In this document: one piece after another, positions 24,390-32,787 of the stretch | Numbering within the stretch: position 1 is the first letter of the stretch | Layout of the letters: each line of letters begins with the position of its first letter | Assembly (NCBI GenBank): GCA_910584295.1 | Contig: CAJTYR010000001.1 | Span: 186,001 to 250,000 of the forward strand | DNA length: 64,000 bases | From: an uncultured Christensenella sp. | Lineage (GTDB): Bacteria > Bacillota > Clostridia > Christensenellales > UBA1242 | Direction of reading: 5' to 3' | Notes under the pieces: generated by a model | The model's input: only the letters and a program-made list of their open reading frames with translations | Told to the model about the DNA's origin: nothing | The model's database searches: none | Position numbers and translations under genes: made by a program

Positions 24390-25014
24390 CCTTAAACACC
24401 GCTCTATTTTTCCAAACATAATTAAATCCAGAGATAATGGTCATGATGATTGTGATTGCAATAAGCACATATCCAATGATTGAGAGGACTGTGAATGCAG
24501 TGCCTGCAATCTTTGAATAAAACCCTTGAATCATAAATGCCAAAACGAAATAATAAATGAGAGTTATCATTTGGAAGTTTGTCTTAACTTTCCCATACAT
24601 ATCTGCTGCAATAACAAAGTTTTTTGTTGCAGCGATTTGACGAAATGCACTAACAATCAATTCTCTTGCAAGCAAAACAATTGCAAAAATCACACCAACA
24701 TAAACAGGATCAACTGCTGGCGCTGGAGCAAAGCTCCCACCATTTGCAGTGATTGGATAAGCACAAATAAGAATAATCCCAGCCATCACAAGCACTTTGT
24801 CCGCAATTGGGTCAAGAAACTTTCCAAGATTTGTCACAAGATTTCTTCTTCTTGCAATTTGCCCATCAAGAGCATCTGTCAAACACGCAATGATGAAAAC
24901 CAATGTCGCTGCCAATTTTCCATATCCTCCAGGAATGAAATCTGCCATATAAAAGAATACAAAAATTGGAATTAAGCATATTCTCACCGTGCTGATTTTA
25001 TTTGGTAAATTCAT
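24379..25014 (-). CDS. pgsA: CDP-diacylglycerol--glycerol-3-phosphate 3-phosphatidyltransferase
   Basis: Makes phosphatidylglycerophosphate, the committed step to phosphatidylglycerol, in the membrane. The CDP-alcohol phosphotransferase motif is complete: DALDGQIARRRN followed by LGKFLDPIADK. About five membrane helices, 211 aa. The start at 25014 has AAGGAG and overlaps the rimO end by 17 nt. Confidence 0.93.
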   Translation of the reverse strand: MNLPNKISTVRICLIPIFVFFYMADFIPGGYGKLAATLVFIIACLTDALDGQIARRRNLVTNLGKFLDPIADKVLVMAGIILICAYPITANGGSFAPAPAVDPVYVGVIFAIVLLARELIVSAFRQIAATKNFVIAADMYGKVKTNFQMITLIYYFVLAFMIQGFYSKIAGTAFTVLSIIGYVLIAITIIMTIISGFNYVWKNRAVFKDEK

Positions 25015-26332
25015 AATATTCTCCTTTAAAATTTTCTCCATCAAAATCAACAAATTTGACATTCACAAATTTGCCAACTTCTATGTTTCTATTATCTTCA
25101 ATTTCAACTCCAAAGTCAACCGTTGGAGACAAAAATTCAGTATGCCCCACATAAATTCCTTCAGTTTCATCAAAATAGTCAATTAGCACCTTGAAAACTT
25201 TTCCAATTTTCTCTTGTGCCTTTCCGCTTACAACCTTGTTTTGAAGTCGTGTTATTTTTTTTAATCTTCTCTGTTTAACAAAATTTTTAAGTTGCCCCTT
25301 CATAAAATAACTTGGAGTGTTCTCTTCTCTGTAGAAAGGGAAAAATCCTGCATAATCAAATTTTTCTTCTTCAACAAATTTGCAAAGTTTTTCAAACTCT
25401 TTTCTGCTTTCGCTTGGATAGCCAACAATAAATGTTGTTCTAAGAGCAATATTTGGATACTCCTTATGAAGTTTTGAAATAAGTTCTCTTGTTGAAGGCT
25501 CATCATGACGCCTTCTCATGCTCGACAAAATTCTTTCATCAATATGTTGAAGAGGAATGTCTAAATATTTGCACATCTTTGGCTCTTTTTCAATAAACTC
25601 CAGCAATTTGTCTGTTGTTTTTTCAGGATATGCATAATGAAGTCTAATCCACTCTATTTCAGGGATTTTAACAAGTTTTTTACAAAGGTCAATAAGACAA
25701 TTTTTCTTATATAAATCCTCGCCATAGCGAGTTACATCTTGAGCAACAAGCACAAGTTCTTTAATGCCCTTTTTTGCCAGATATTTTGCCTCATCCACAA
25801 TCAAATTCATGTCGTAACTTGTATATCTTCCTTTTATCCTTGGAATCGTACAATAAGAGCAAACATTGTTGCACCCTTCAGCAATTTTGAGATATGCATA
25901 TGAGCCTCTGCTTGTGAAGATTCTCCCTTCACTGCTAGGTTTTTTCTCACCTCTTACACCATAAAGTTTTTCAACAATCTCGCAGATTTTCTCATTGTCT
26001 TTTGCTGACAAAACCGCATCAACCTCAGGGACCTCTTTCAAAATATCATCTTTATATCTTTGTGCAAGACAACCGCTGACAATAACTTTTTCAGCCCTTT
26101 TGTTTTCTTTCAACAAAAGCATTTCAAAAATATTGTCCAAAGCCTCTTTTCTTGCCGGAGAAATAAATGCGCAGGTGTTGACAATGACAATGTTTGCAGC
26201 ATTTGGATCGTCCACAATCTCAAAGCCATAATCACTCATCCTAAACAACATTTTCTCAAGGTCGACTCGGTTTTTGTCACAACCAAGACAGATTGCAGAA
26301 ACTTTTTTTCCTTCCAATTTTTTGTTCATCAT
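24998..26332 (-). CDS. rimO: Ribosomal protein S12 methylthiotransferase RimO
   Basis: Radical-SAM enzyme that methylthiolates Asp88 of ribosomal protein S12. First cluster cysteines lie in CLGCDKNRVD, VNTCAFI and SGCLAQRY; the radical-SAM cluster is CNNVCSYC with the RimO-typical PRIKGRYTS. Unlike MiaB in this window it keeps a C-terminal TRAM domain. The start at 26332 has AAGGA five nt upstream. It follows ftsK by 14 nt. Confidence 0.94.
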   Translation of the reverse strand: MMNKKLEGKKVSAICLGCDKNRVDLEKMLFRMSDYGFEIVDDPNAANIVIVNTCAFISPARKEALDNIFEMLLLKENKRAEKVIVSGCLAQRYKDDILKEVPEVDAVLSAKDNEKICEIVEKLYGVRGEKKPSSEGRIFTSRGSYAYLKIAEGCNNVCSYCTIPRIKGRYTSYDMNLIVDEAKYLAKKGIKELVLVAQDVTRYGEDLYKKNCLIDLCKKLVKIPEIEWIRLHYAYPEKTTDKLLEFIEKEPKMCKYLDIPLQHIDERILSSMRRRHDEPSTRELISKLHKEYPNIALRTTFIVGYPSESRKEFEKLCKFVEEEKFDYAGFFPFYREENTPSYFMKGQLKNFVKQRRLKKITRLQNKVVSGKAQEKIGKVFKVLIDYFDETEGIYVGHTEFLSPTVDFGVEIEDNRNIEVGKFVNVKFVDFDGENFKGEYYEFTK

Positions 26333-26346
26333 TTGTTTCCTTAATA

Positions 26347-29325
26347 TCAATAATCAACATCACCAAAGATTTGATTAAATTCTTCTTCAGTGATATAAAC
26401 AGTTCTTGGTTTAACTCCATCGGCGCTTGAAATATAACCAGCTTCTTCCATCTGATCAATAATTCTTGCTGCTCTTGGATAACCAATTGCAAAACGTCTT
26501 CTTATCATGGTTGCAGAAGCAACATTTGCGTCAATTGAAGCCTTCAAAACTTGAGGAAGAAGTGGATCTAGGTCATCTTTCTTTCCTCCAACCCCAGCGC
26601 CACCATTTCCGCTGTTTGGATTGTTTATTTTCTCTTCAATAGACTTGTCAAAACGAGGCTCATTGTTATCTCGAACAAAATCCACAATGTTATTTATTTC
26701 TGTTGTGCCAATGAAACAGCCTTGAATACGAGAAGGGTCTTTTGCACCATTAGGGAAATAAAGCATGTCACCCTTGCCCAAAAGTTTTTCAGCGCCAACT
26801 CTGTCCAAAATTGTCATTGAGTCAACTGCACTTGTGACAGAGAAAGAAATTCTTGATGGGAAATTTGATTTGATGAGTCCTGTGATGACATCGACAGAAG
26901 GTCTTTGAGTTGCCAAAATAAGATGAATTCCAGCAGCACGAGCCTTTTGAGCAAGACGGCAAACCTTCTCTTCAACTTCTTTCTTTCCAGTCATCATAAG
27001 GTCAGCAAGCTCGTCAACAATGATGACAAGAAATGGCATCTTTTTCTTCTTTCCAGAAACAACTTCACTTGTTTGGTTATATTCATCAATGTTTTTCACT
27101 CTAGAATTACCTAAGATTTCAAAACGCTTCTCCATTTCATCCACAGCCCACGAAAGTGTGCTGATTGCTTTTTGAGTGTCACAAACAATCTTTGGCATGA
27201 TGAGATGTGGCAATGCTTCATAAGAAGAAAATTCCACACGCTTTGGATCAATAAGCACAATTTTCACATCTTCAGGAGAAGCCTTATAGATGATACTCAA
27301 GATTATGGCATTCAAGCAAACAGACTTTCCAGAGCCAGTTGCACCAGCCACCAAAAGGTGAGTAAGTTTTTGCATATTTGCACAAACCACTCTTCCTGTG
27401 ATGTCTTTTCCAATTGCAAAAGTAAGTGGAGAAGATGCTTGCCTAAATTCATTTGATTCCAAAATATCACGCAAACTTATTGTTGCAATTGAAGCATTTG
27501 GAACTTCAATTCCGACAACACTCTTCCCTGGCACAGGCGCTTCAACACGTATTGCCCCCTCTGCCGCAAGAGCATAGGCAATGTCATCAACATGGCTTTT
27601 GATTTTGCTTACAGAAACGCCTTGAGGCATCTCAAGTTCATATCTTGTCACAGCAGGTCCAACAACAACTCCTTGCACTTTTGCTGGCACTCCAAACATC
27701 TCAAGAGCATTTTCAAGGGCAACCCTTTTTTCTGCAACTTCATCATTAAGTGTCGACAAATCCACACTCTTTGTTGTGATGTAGTCAAGCGAAGGTTTTT
27801 CATAAATATAAGGCACTGGAGGTTCTTCATCCTCTTCTGGAGCAATTGGTTGTTGTTCTCTTGATAGAGTACCATTTACTCTTGAAATTCTGTCATAGTC
27901 ACGATTGAATGCATCTCTTGCATCCTTATCTTCTTGTGTCACAGGACCTCTGTCAAGTCGAATAAACCGATTTCTGTCAAGCCCTGCTCTATCCGTTACT
28001 TCAGTTGAATTGTTTTGCTCTGAAATTGAAGACTCTTGTGCTTCCCCTCTTCTTTCAAATGCTCCTCTGTCGCCAACTTCAAAATTCCCACCATTGTCTC
28101 TTGTTGGAAGTCTATCTAAAGGATTTCGTTCTGGGGCAACTGGAGGTTCAACTTCAACATTTTCATAAAATTCAGGGTTTTCTTCCTTCTCTTCTTGGAT
28201 AACACTGCGCAAGATGTCATCTGCTGCACTTGTAAGAACAGCAGCTTCAACTTGTGGCAAACTCCTTCTGATGATTGGATTGTTTTCAGTTTTAAACTCA
28301 TCCTCATGAACGATTTTTGAAGGGTTTATTTCCTTTGTCTCCTGCTTCAGTGAAGATACAGTTTGATCCACCTCTTCTTTAGATGGAGTTTCATTTCCTC
28401 TTCTGATGCTTTTAAAATATTCATCAATATCAATCTCTGGAGGAGTAAGAATAATTTCTTTCAAACTCTTTGGCTTTTCAGACTCTGAAGTAGTCTTCTT
28501 TGGAACATCGACACTTTTCATTTGAGAGGTTTTTTCATCATATTCATACGCCTTATTGCGTTTTTTATCAAGCCCCAAAATCTGCTTTGCAGTCAGTGGT
28601 TTTTCTTCAAGTTTTTTCTCCTCTGCTTTAAGATTCCCATCCAAGACAACATTCACTTCTTCAGCAGAAGCAGTCTCAACTTTTTTTGCAGTCTCAAGCA
28701 CACTTTCTTTCTTTCCACCTGTATGACCACCAGCACGACCAGCATCTTTAATTTGCACCGAAACAGGAGCCATTGTACTGCGGTCTTTTCTCATGTTGTT
28801 AAGGCTGTCAATCATAAGAGCGACGCAAATCACAAGAGCCAAAGCATAAATGATGAATGACCCCCAGATTGTTGCAATGTAGAGAAAAATTGTTGTAAAA
28901 ATTCCAATCAAAAAGCCACCTGCAGTCCATCCGTTGTGTGCAGAATAGTTTTTTGCCATATATTTAAAAAATTTCATTGTCTCCTTTGTGCCTTCAGGAG
29001 TTGTCACCTTGTTGTTTCCAACAACTATAAGTTGCAATATGCAAAGCACAAAAAAAACTGACAAAATCAAACATACAGTATACCTTTTAGGCATGACATA
29101 TTTGCGATTGTTGACAAGAGCAAGTCCAATAACAAAAAGGATTATGCAAAGAGGAAAACCAAAAACACCAAAGACCCCTAAAAGAAATCTTTGAAGCACA
29201 GGAACAATCCCAGTCATAAACAAGAACACCAAAGAAGCCACACCAATGAGCGAAAAACCGGTGATCTTTTTTGCACGAGAACTCCCCTCTTTTTTCTTTT
29301 TTGAATTCAGTTTGTAAATTGCCAT
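26347..29325 (-). CDS. ftsK: DNA translocase FtsK/SpoIIIE
   Basis: 992 aa. Four N-terminal membrane helices (to about residue 170), then a long low-complexity acidic linker (about 170-500), then the motor: alpha domain, Walker A GATGSGKSVCLN, Walker B FLVIIVDELADLMM and a C-terminal gamma winged helix (ATMIRRRFAIGYPRAARI) that reads polar DNA sequences. It pumps chromosome ends through the septum. The start at 29325 has a GGGGGAA Shine-Dalgarno; an upstream in-frame ATG lies in the leader. A TATAAT lies about 60 nt further upstream. Confidence 0.95.
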   Translation of the reverse strand: MAIYKLNSKKKKEGSSRAKKITGFSLIGVASLVFLFMTGIVPVLQRFLLGVFGVFGFPLCIILFVIGLALVNNRKYVMPKRYTVCLILSVFFVLCILQLIVVGNNKVTTPEGTKETMKFFKYMAKNYSAHNGWTAGGFLIGIFTTIFLYIATIWGSFIIYALALVICVALMIDSLNNMRKDRSTMAPVSVQIKDAGRAGGHTGGKKESVLETAKKVETASAEEVNVVLDGNLKAEEKKLEEKPLTAKQILGLDKKRNKAYEYDEKTSQMKSVDVPKKTTSESEKPKSLKEIILTPPEIDIDEYFKSIRRGNETPSKEEVDQTVSSLKQETKEINPSKIVHEDEFKTENNPIIRRSLPQVEAAVLTSAADDILRSVIQEEKEENPEFYENVEVEPPVAPERNPLDRLPTRDNGGNFEVGDRGAFERRGEAQESSISEQNNSTEVTDRAGLDRNRFIRLDRGPVTQEDKDARDAFNRDYDRISRVNGTLSREQQPIAPEEDEEPPVPYIYEKPSLDYITTKSVDLSTLNDEVAEKRVALENALEMFGVPAKVQGVVVGPAVTRYELEMPQGVSVSKIKSHVDDIAYALAAEGAIRVEAPVPGKSVVGIEVPNASIATISLRDILESNEFRQASSPLTFAIGKDITGRVVCANMQKLTHLLVAGATGSGKSVCLNAIILSIIYKASPEDVKIVLIDPKRVEFSSYEALPHLIMPKIVCDTQKAISTLSWAVDEMEKRFEILGNSRVKNIDEYNQTSEVVSGKKKKMPFLVIIVDELADLMMTGKKEVEEKVCRLAQKARAAGIHLILATQRPSVDVITGLIKSNFPSRISFSVTSAVDSMTILDRVGAEKLLGKGDMLYFPNGAKDPSRIQGCFIGTTEINNIVDFVRDNNEPRFDKSIEEKINNPNSGNGGAGVGGKKDDLDPLLPQVLKASIDANVASATMIRRRFAIGYPRAARIIDQMEEAGYISSADGVKPRTVYITEEEFNQIFGDVDY

Positions 29326-29428
29326 TATTTCCCCCGTAGAATGCGTCAGATAAAACACGCCCAATATTACATATTGATTATATCATTAAATAATTCAAAT
29401 TCACAAACAGATTTAACAAAAATTTGCT

Positions 29429-30160
29429 CTAATTTTGTCCCAAATTCTGGCTGACTGTGCAAAGTGAAAAATCTTTGCTTTTTAAATCTTTAATTATTCG
29501 ATCCAAAGCATTTTTTGTTGACTCCGTTGGATGCATAAGAACAAAATCTCCACCTTTGCAGTTTTTAATTGCTCTTTGAAAGATAATCTCACTGTCATGA
29601 TCTCGCCAATCAATGGTGTCACGTCCATCAGTCCACATGATTGTCTTATATCCTAAACTCTTCGCAATCTCAACTGTCTTTTTGTTGTATGAACCACTTG
29701 GAGGAGCAAACAAATTCATCTCCACACCAATAAGACTCTTCACAAGTTCGTGAGTAGTGGAAATTTCTTTCAAGTTGCTTTCTGCAGAAAGTTTTCCTTG
29801 ATCTTTATGTGTATAGCCATGATTTCCAATCTCATGACCCTCATCATAAATTTTTTGAAGCATGTCGCTTTGAGCCACAGCCCAAGTTCCACCAACAAAA
29901 AAGGTGGTCTTGACATCGTTCTCTTTCAAAATTGCAAGCATCTCGTCAAGATATTCCGTCCCCCAATAGACATTGATCATAAGCGACACTTTATTTGATT
30001 TTTCGTCACCACTATAATACACTCCACGAATAACCGACGAAGCTTTGACATAGTTCACCCCGTAAAAAGTGAAGAGTGATAAAACTGCCAAAACAAAAGC
30101 AATGACGCAATTGACCGCAACCCTATGAGAATTTATCGTTAAAAAAATATGTTTTTTCAT
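29429..30160 (-). CDS. Polysaccharide deacetylase-like (NodB fold) exported protein, active-site Asp replaced
   Basis: About 243 aa with an N-terminal membrane anchor/signal. The metal site HGYTH (GNHGYTHKD) is intact and FAPPSGSYN matches motif 3, but the motif 1 catalytic position reads MINVYWG where deacetylases have F-D-D/F-D-A-A. The PdaB paralogue at 57835 keeps Asp. I recall related clostridial proteins with the same INVYWG, so the change may define a subfamily. Probable cell-wall role in spore or envelope modification. No Shine-Dalgarno is seen before the ATG at 30160. Confidence 0.8.
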   Translation of the reverse strand: MKKHIFLTINSHRVAVNCVIAFVLAVLSLFTFYGVNYVKASSVIRGVYYSGDEKSNKVSLMINVYWGTEYLDEMLAILKENDVKTTFFVGGTWAVAQSDMLQKIYDEGHEIGNHGYTHKDQGKLSAESNLKEISTTHELVKSLIGVEMNLFAPPSGSYNKKTVEIAKSLGYKTIMWTDGRDTIDWRDHDSEIIFQRAIKNCKGGDFVLMHPTESTKNALDRIIKDLKSKDFSLCTVSQNLGQN

Positions 30161-30244
30161 AGAGTAATCTATGCAAACCATTGGACAAAATAACACAAAG
30201 ATGATGCTATTTCAAAAATTTTATTAAAAGTTGATAAGAAAATA

Positions 30245-30270
30245 AAAAAGAGGCTGCACTCGCCTCATTT
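30245..30270 (-). terminator. Terminator downstream of the 274-aa hypothetical gene
   Basis: GAGGC / GCCTC stem, 7-nt loop, T6 on the minus strand. Confidence 0.75.
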
Positions 30271-30272
30271 TT

Positions 30273-31097
30273 CTATTCTTCAATTTCCAGTTCTTCCTGA
30301 CTTTCGTTTCCTCCAGTCAAAAATTCATAATAATCATAGATCTGATCATTGAGAGCATCCACCAAATGTCTGACATTTTTATATTTCTTTGAAGCATAAT
30401 TAAGACCAATGACAAGACCATTGATAACCATTAAGTCTCTCTTTTGGCAAGCCTCAACAATTGAATTTAAAATAAACTCAACATCATCAAGATTTTCCGT
30501 TCTTTTCTTCTCAAATTTCAAAAGAGCAAGAATTTGATTTGTTGTGCCAACAACTCCAACAAGCAATTCGTCAAGTCTTGGAAAAAGAGTTTCCTCTTCG
30601 TGTTTTTCTTCCTCTTTTTTGAGTAGTTTTTCTTCTTCAATTTGTCTTTTAATGTCTTCAACTGTGATGTTTGTGTCAAGAGCAAAATGTTTGCAAATTA
30701 TATCACGATATGGACGAACAATCTTCTCCAAAAAACTTTGCATTGGCGTCAACTTCTTGTCCTTGAAAAAAGTTTCCAAAAATTGATTCGTGTTCAATTT
30801 GTCACTGATAAGATTGTTGAAAATTGTCACTGAAAGAGCAAGATTTTTCTTTTCATCAGCAGGGATTTCAATTTTTATTGCTCCTGTTTTTTTGTCAACA
30901 AAAAAGGCTTTTGAAAACTCAACATCTTCGTCAAAATCTTTCAAACATTCTGACAAAAGGTCAAAAATGTCCTCACTTTGAGCCATAACTGACAAAAATT
31001 TGTCCAATCTTTTGTTTAAATCAAGAAATTTGCCACTCAAAAGGTCGTTGCATGCAACAACAAATCTTTCAACATCCAAAATATTTTTTGTCTCCAT
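30273..31097 (-). CDS. Hypothetical acidic helical protein
   Basis: 274 aa, soluble, rich in Lys, Glu, Asp and Leu, mostly helical with a charged central segment (KRQIEEEKLLKKEEEKHEEE) and an acidic end. I do not recognise the family. The start at 31097 is set by a strong AAGGAGG; the longer frame upstream has none. It is a single-gene unit with its own terminator, divergent from the DUF4364 gene. Confidence 0.7.
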   Translation of the reverse strand: METKNILDVERFVVACNDLLSGKFLDLNKRLDKFLSVMAQSEDIFDLLSECLKDFDEDVEFSKAFFVDKKTGAIKIEIPADEKKNLALSVTIFNNLISDKLNTNQFLETFFKDKKLTPMQSFLEKIVRPYRDIICKHFALDTNITVEDIKRQIEEEKLLKKEEEKHEEETLFPRLDELLVGVVGTTNQILALLKFEKKRTENLDDVEFILNSIVEACQKRDLMVINGLVIGLNYASKKYKNVRHLVDALNDQIYDYYEFLTGGNESQEELEIEE

Positions 31098-31192
31098 AGT
31101 CGCCTCCTTGGGTTTTCTTGTCCATTCTATCACAATTTTTCCAAATCTCAAACCAAAATCACCTTGTTAAAAGAGAAAATTTTCCATTACAT

Positions 31193-31221
31193 TTGCATTT
31201 TTTGTTTTTATTTGTTAAGAT
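31193..31221 (+). promoter_or_regulatory. Promoter of the DUF4364 gene
   Basis: TTGCAT (31193-31198), 17-nt spacer, TAAGAT (31216-31221) with an extended TGT. Leader about 14 nt. Confidence 0.65.
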
Positions 31222-31241
31222 AGAGTCAAATTGGAGAGAAA

Positions 31242-31775
31242 ATGAATTACGACGCAGTCACAAACAAGCTTATCATTTTGTTTGTCATGGAAAAGATGGA
31301 GATGCCTCTCACTGAAAATTCAGTCATAGAAATTTGTTCGGTCAAAAATAATTGGATAAATTATATGGATTGTCTTGATCTTCTCTATCAACTTTCAGAA
31401 GCAAAATTGATATACAAGACTGAATGCAAAGAAGGAGAAATGAGATATAATCTCACTTTTGAAGGCAGAGACTGCTTGTCTTATTTCTATAAAAAAATTC
31501 CATTTGAAATGCGTGAGGAAATCACCGAATACAGCCGAGCCAACAGACTTTCAATCAAACAAAGCCAAGAATACTATGCAAATTATACAGATGCAGATGA
31601 TGGGTCATACCTCGTCACAATGAGAATATATGAAAACCTCATCTCATTCCCTCTTTTTGAACTTCAAATCAAAGCACCAACTCGCCAGTCTGCAGAAGAA
31701 GCCTGCAAAAAATGGCGACAGAGCGCACCAACCTATTATGAATACATACTTGAAAACCTCATAAGCATGGACTAA
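31242..31775 (+). CDS. DUF4364 family protein, predicted winged-helix regulator
   Basis: 177 aa. The N-terminal half forms a winged-helix pattern (KLIILFVMEKMEMPLTEN, then MDCLDLLYQLSEAKLIY and YNLTFEGRDCLSYF). The C-terminal part is a beta-alpha domain ending in a helix. This arrangement and size match clostridial DUF4364 proteins, presumed DNA-binding. GGAGAG precedes the ATG. Target genes are unknown. Confidence 0.8.
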   Translation: MNYDAVTNKLIILFVMEKMEMPLTENSVIEICSVKNNWINYMDCLDLLYQLSEAKLIYKTECKEGEMRYNLTFEGRDCLSYFYKKIPFEMREEITEYSRANRLSIKQSQEYYANYTDADDGSYLVTMRIYENLISFPLFELQIKAPTRQSAEEACKKWRQSAPTYYEYILENLISMD

Positions 31776-31797
31776 ATCCGCTTTTGCGGTTTTTTTG
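31775..31797 (+). terminator. Terminator of the DUF4364 gene
   Basis: CCGC / GCGG stem with TTTT loop and a T7 tail. Confidence 0.85.
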
Positions 31798-31824
31798 TTA
31801 TTTTTTGCAAAAGCATAAAAGACC

Positions 31825-31853
31825 TTTACATTAAAAAGATGATTTGTTATAAT
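31825..31853 (+). promoter_or_regulatory. Promoter of the ABC system, predicted leaderless
   Basis: TTTACA (31825-31830), 17-nt spacer, TATAAT (31848-31853) with an extended TG, then 7 nt to the ATG at 31861. Confidence 0.75.
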
Positions 31854-31860
31854 ATATATT

Positions 31861-32787
31861 ATGGATAACAAAATGATATTAGAAATCAAAAACCTTTCCG
31901 TCTTGGTGAATGAGCGTTTTCTTGTCAAAAACGTCTCCTTATCTATGTCAGAAGAAGACTGCATGGGAATAATTGGTGAGGATCACTCTGGAAAAACCAG
32001 CCTCATTAAAACCATCACTGGCTCGCTTCCAATAAGCGATGGCGAGGTTTATCTTTTTGGAAAGGACATTTCAAAAAATCAAAAAGATGTCGGATCTGTT
32101 GGACTATGCCTTGACCCACCAGTTTTTTTCAAATATCAAACAATCATGCAAAACTTTCTCTATCTTTGTTCTCTTTCTGGCAAAGTGGATAAACAAAAGA
32201 TTTTGTTTGCATTAAACAAATTTAATCTTGCGCACAAAGCCCATAGACGTGTGTTTTTCTTGTCCTATTATGAAAAGAAACTTATGGCACTTGCACTCGC
32301 TTATGTCAACCGCCCAAAACTTATGATTTTGGACGAACCCTTTAAGGGTCTCCCTCAATCAAGCATTCAAAACATGAAAGACTATATCTTCGAACTTCAA
32401 GAAAATGGCACTCATGTTATAATTGCTTCAAGGTATTACAGCACAATTGAAAACATTTGCAACAAATTTGTATTTATGGAAGGAAGAACAGTAAAAAGCA
32501 TACTCAATCACGAACAATGTGAAAAATTCAGCAATGAAAATACCTTCGCTTTTATTGCAGTGAAATATCCTCACTATTGCGGAAAACTTATCAAACAAAA
32601 ATTTGATATTGATGTGAAAATTCTTGGTAAGAAAATTTTATTTGAAGCAGATGAGGATTTGACTGCAGATATTGTTAAGTTTTTCACAAAAAACAGAATT
32701 TCTGTCCATAAAGCAGGCTATCTCAACAAAAAGAGCGAACGCATCTTTGCAAACCTTACCCCTTATTTCAAGGAGGAAACTAATTGA
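31861..32787 (+). CDS. ABC transporter ATP-binding protein with divergent signature and switch
   Basis: 308 aa. Walker A GEDHSGKT (39-46) and Walker B KLMILDEP (153-160) are intact. The signature is LSYYE (134-138) instead of LSGGQ, and the switch His is replaced (IIASRY, Arg191). A C-terminal ~90-aa domain follows, as in ABC-2 exporters' ATPases. It pairs with the permease at 32784, whose TTG start overlaps its stop. ATP hydrolysis may be weak or the unit may work asymmetrically; this is inference. No Shine-Dalgarno; predicted leaderless. Confidence 0.85.
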   Translation: MDNKMILEIKNLSVLVNERFLVKNVSLSMSEEDCMGIIGEDHSGKTSLIKTITGSLPISDGEVYLFGKDISKNQKDVGSVGLCLDPPVFFKYQTIMQNFLYLCSLSGKVDKQKILFALNKFNLAHKAHRRVFFLSYYEKKLMALALAYVNRPKLMILDEPFKGLPQSSIQNMKDYIFELQENGTHVIIASRYYSTIENICNKFVFMEGRTVKSILNHEQCEKFSNENTFAFIAVKYPHYCGKLIKQKFDIDVKILGKKILFEADEDLTADIVKFFTKNRISVHKAGYLNKKSERIFANLTPYFKEETN

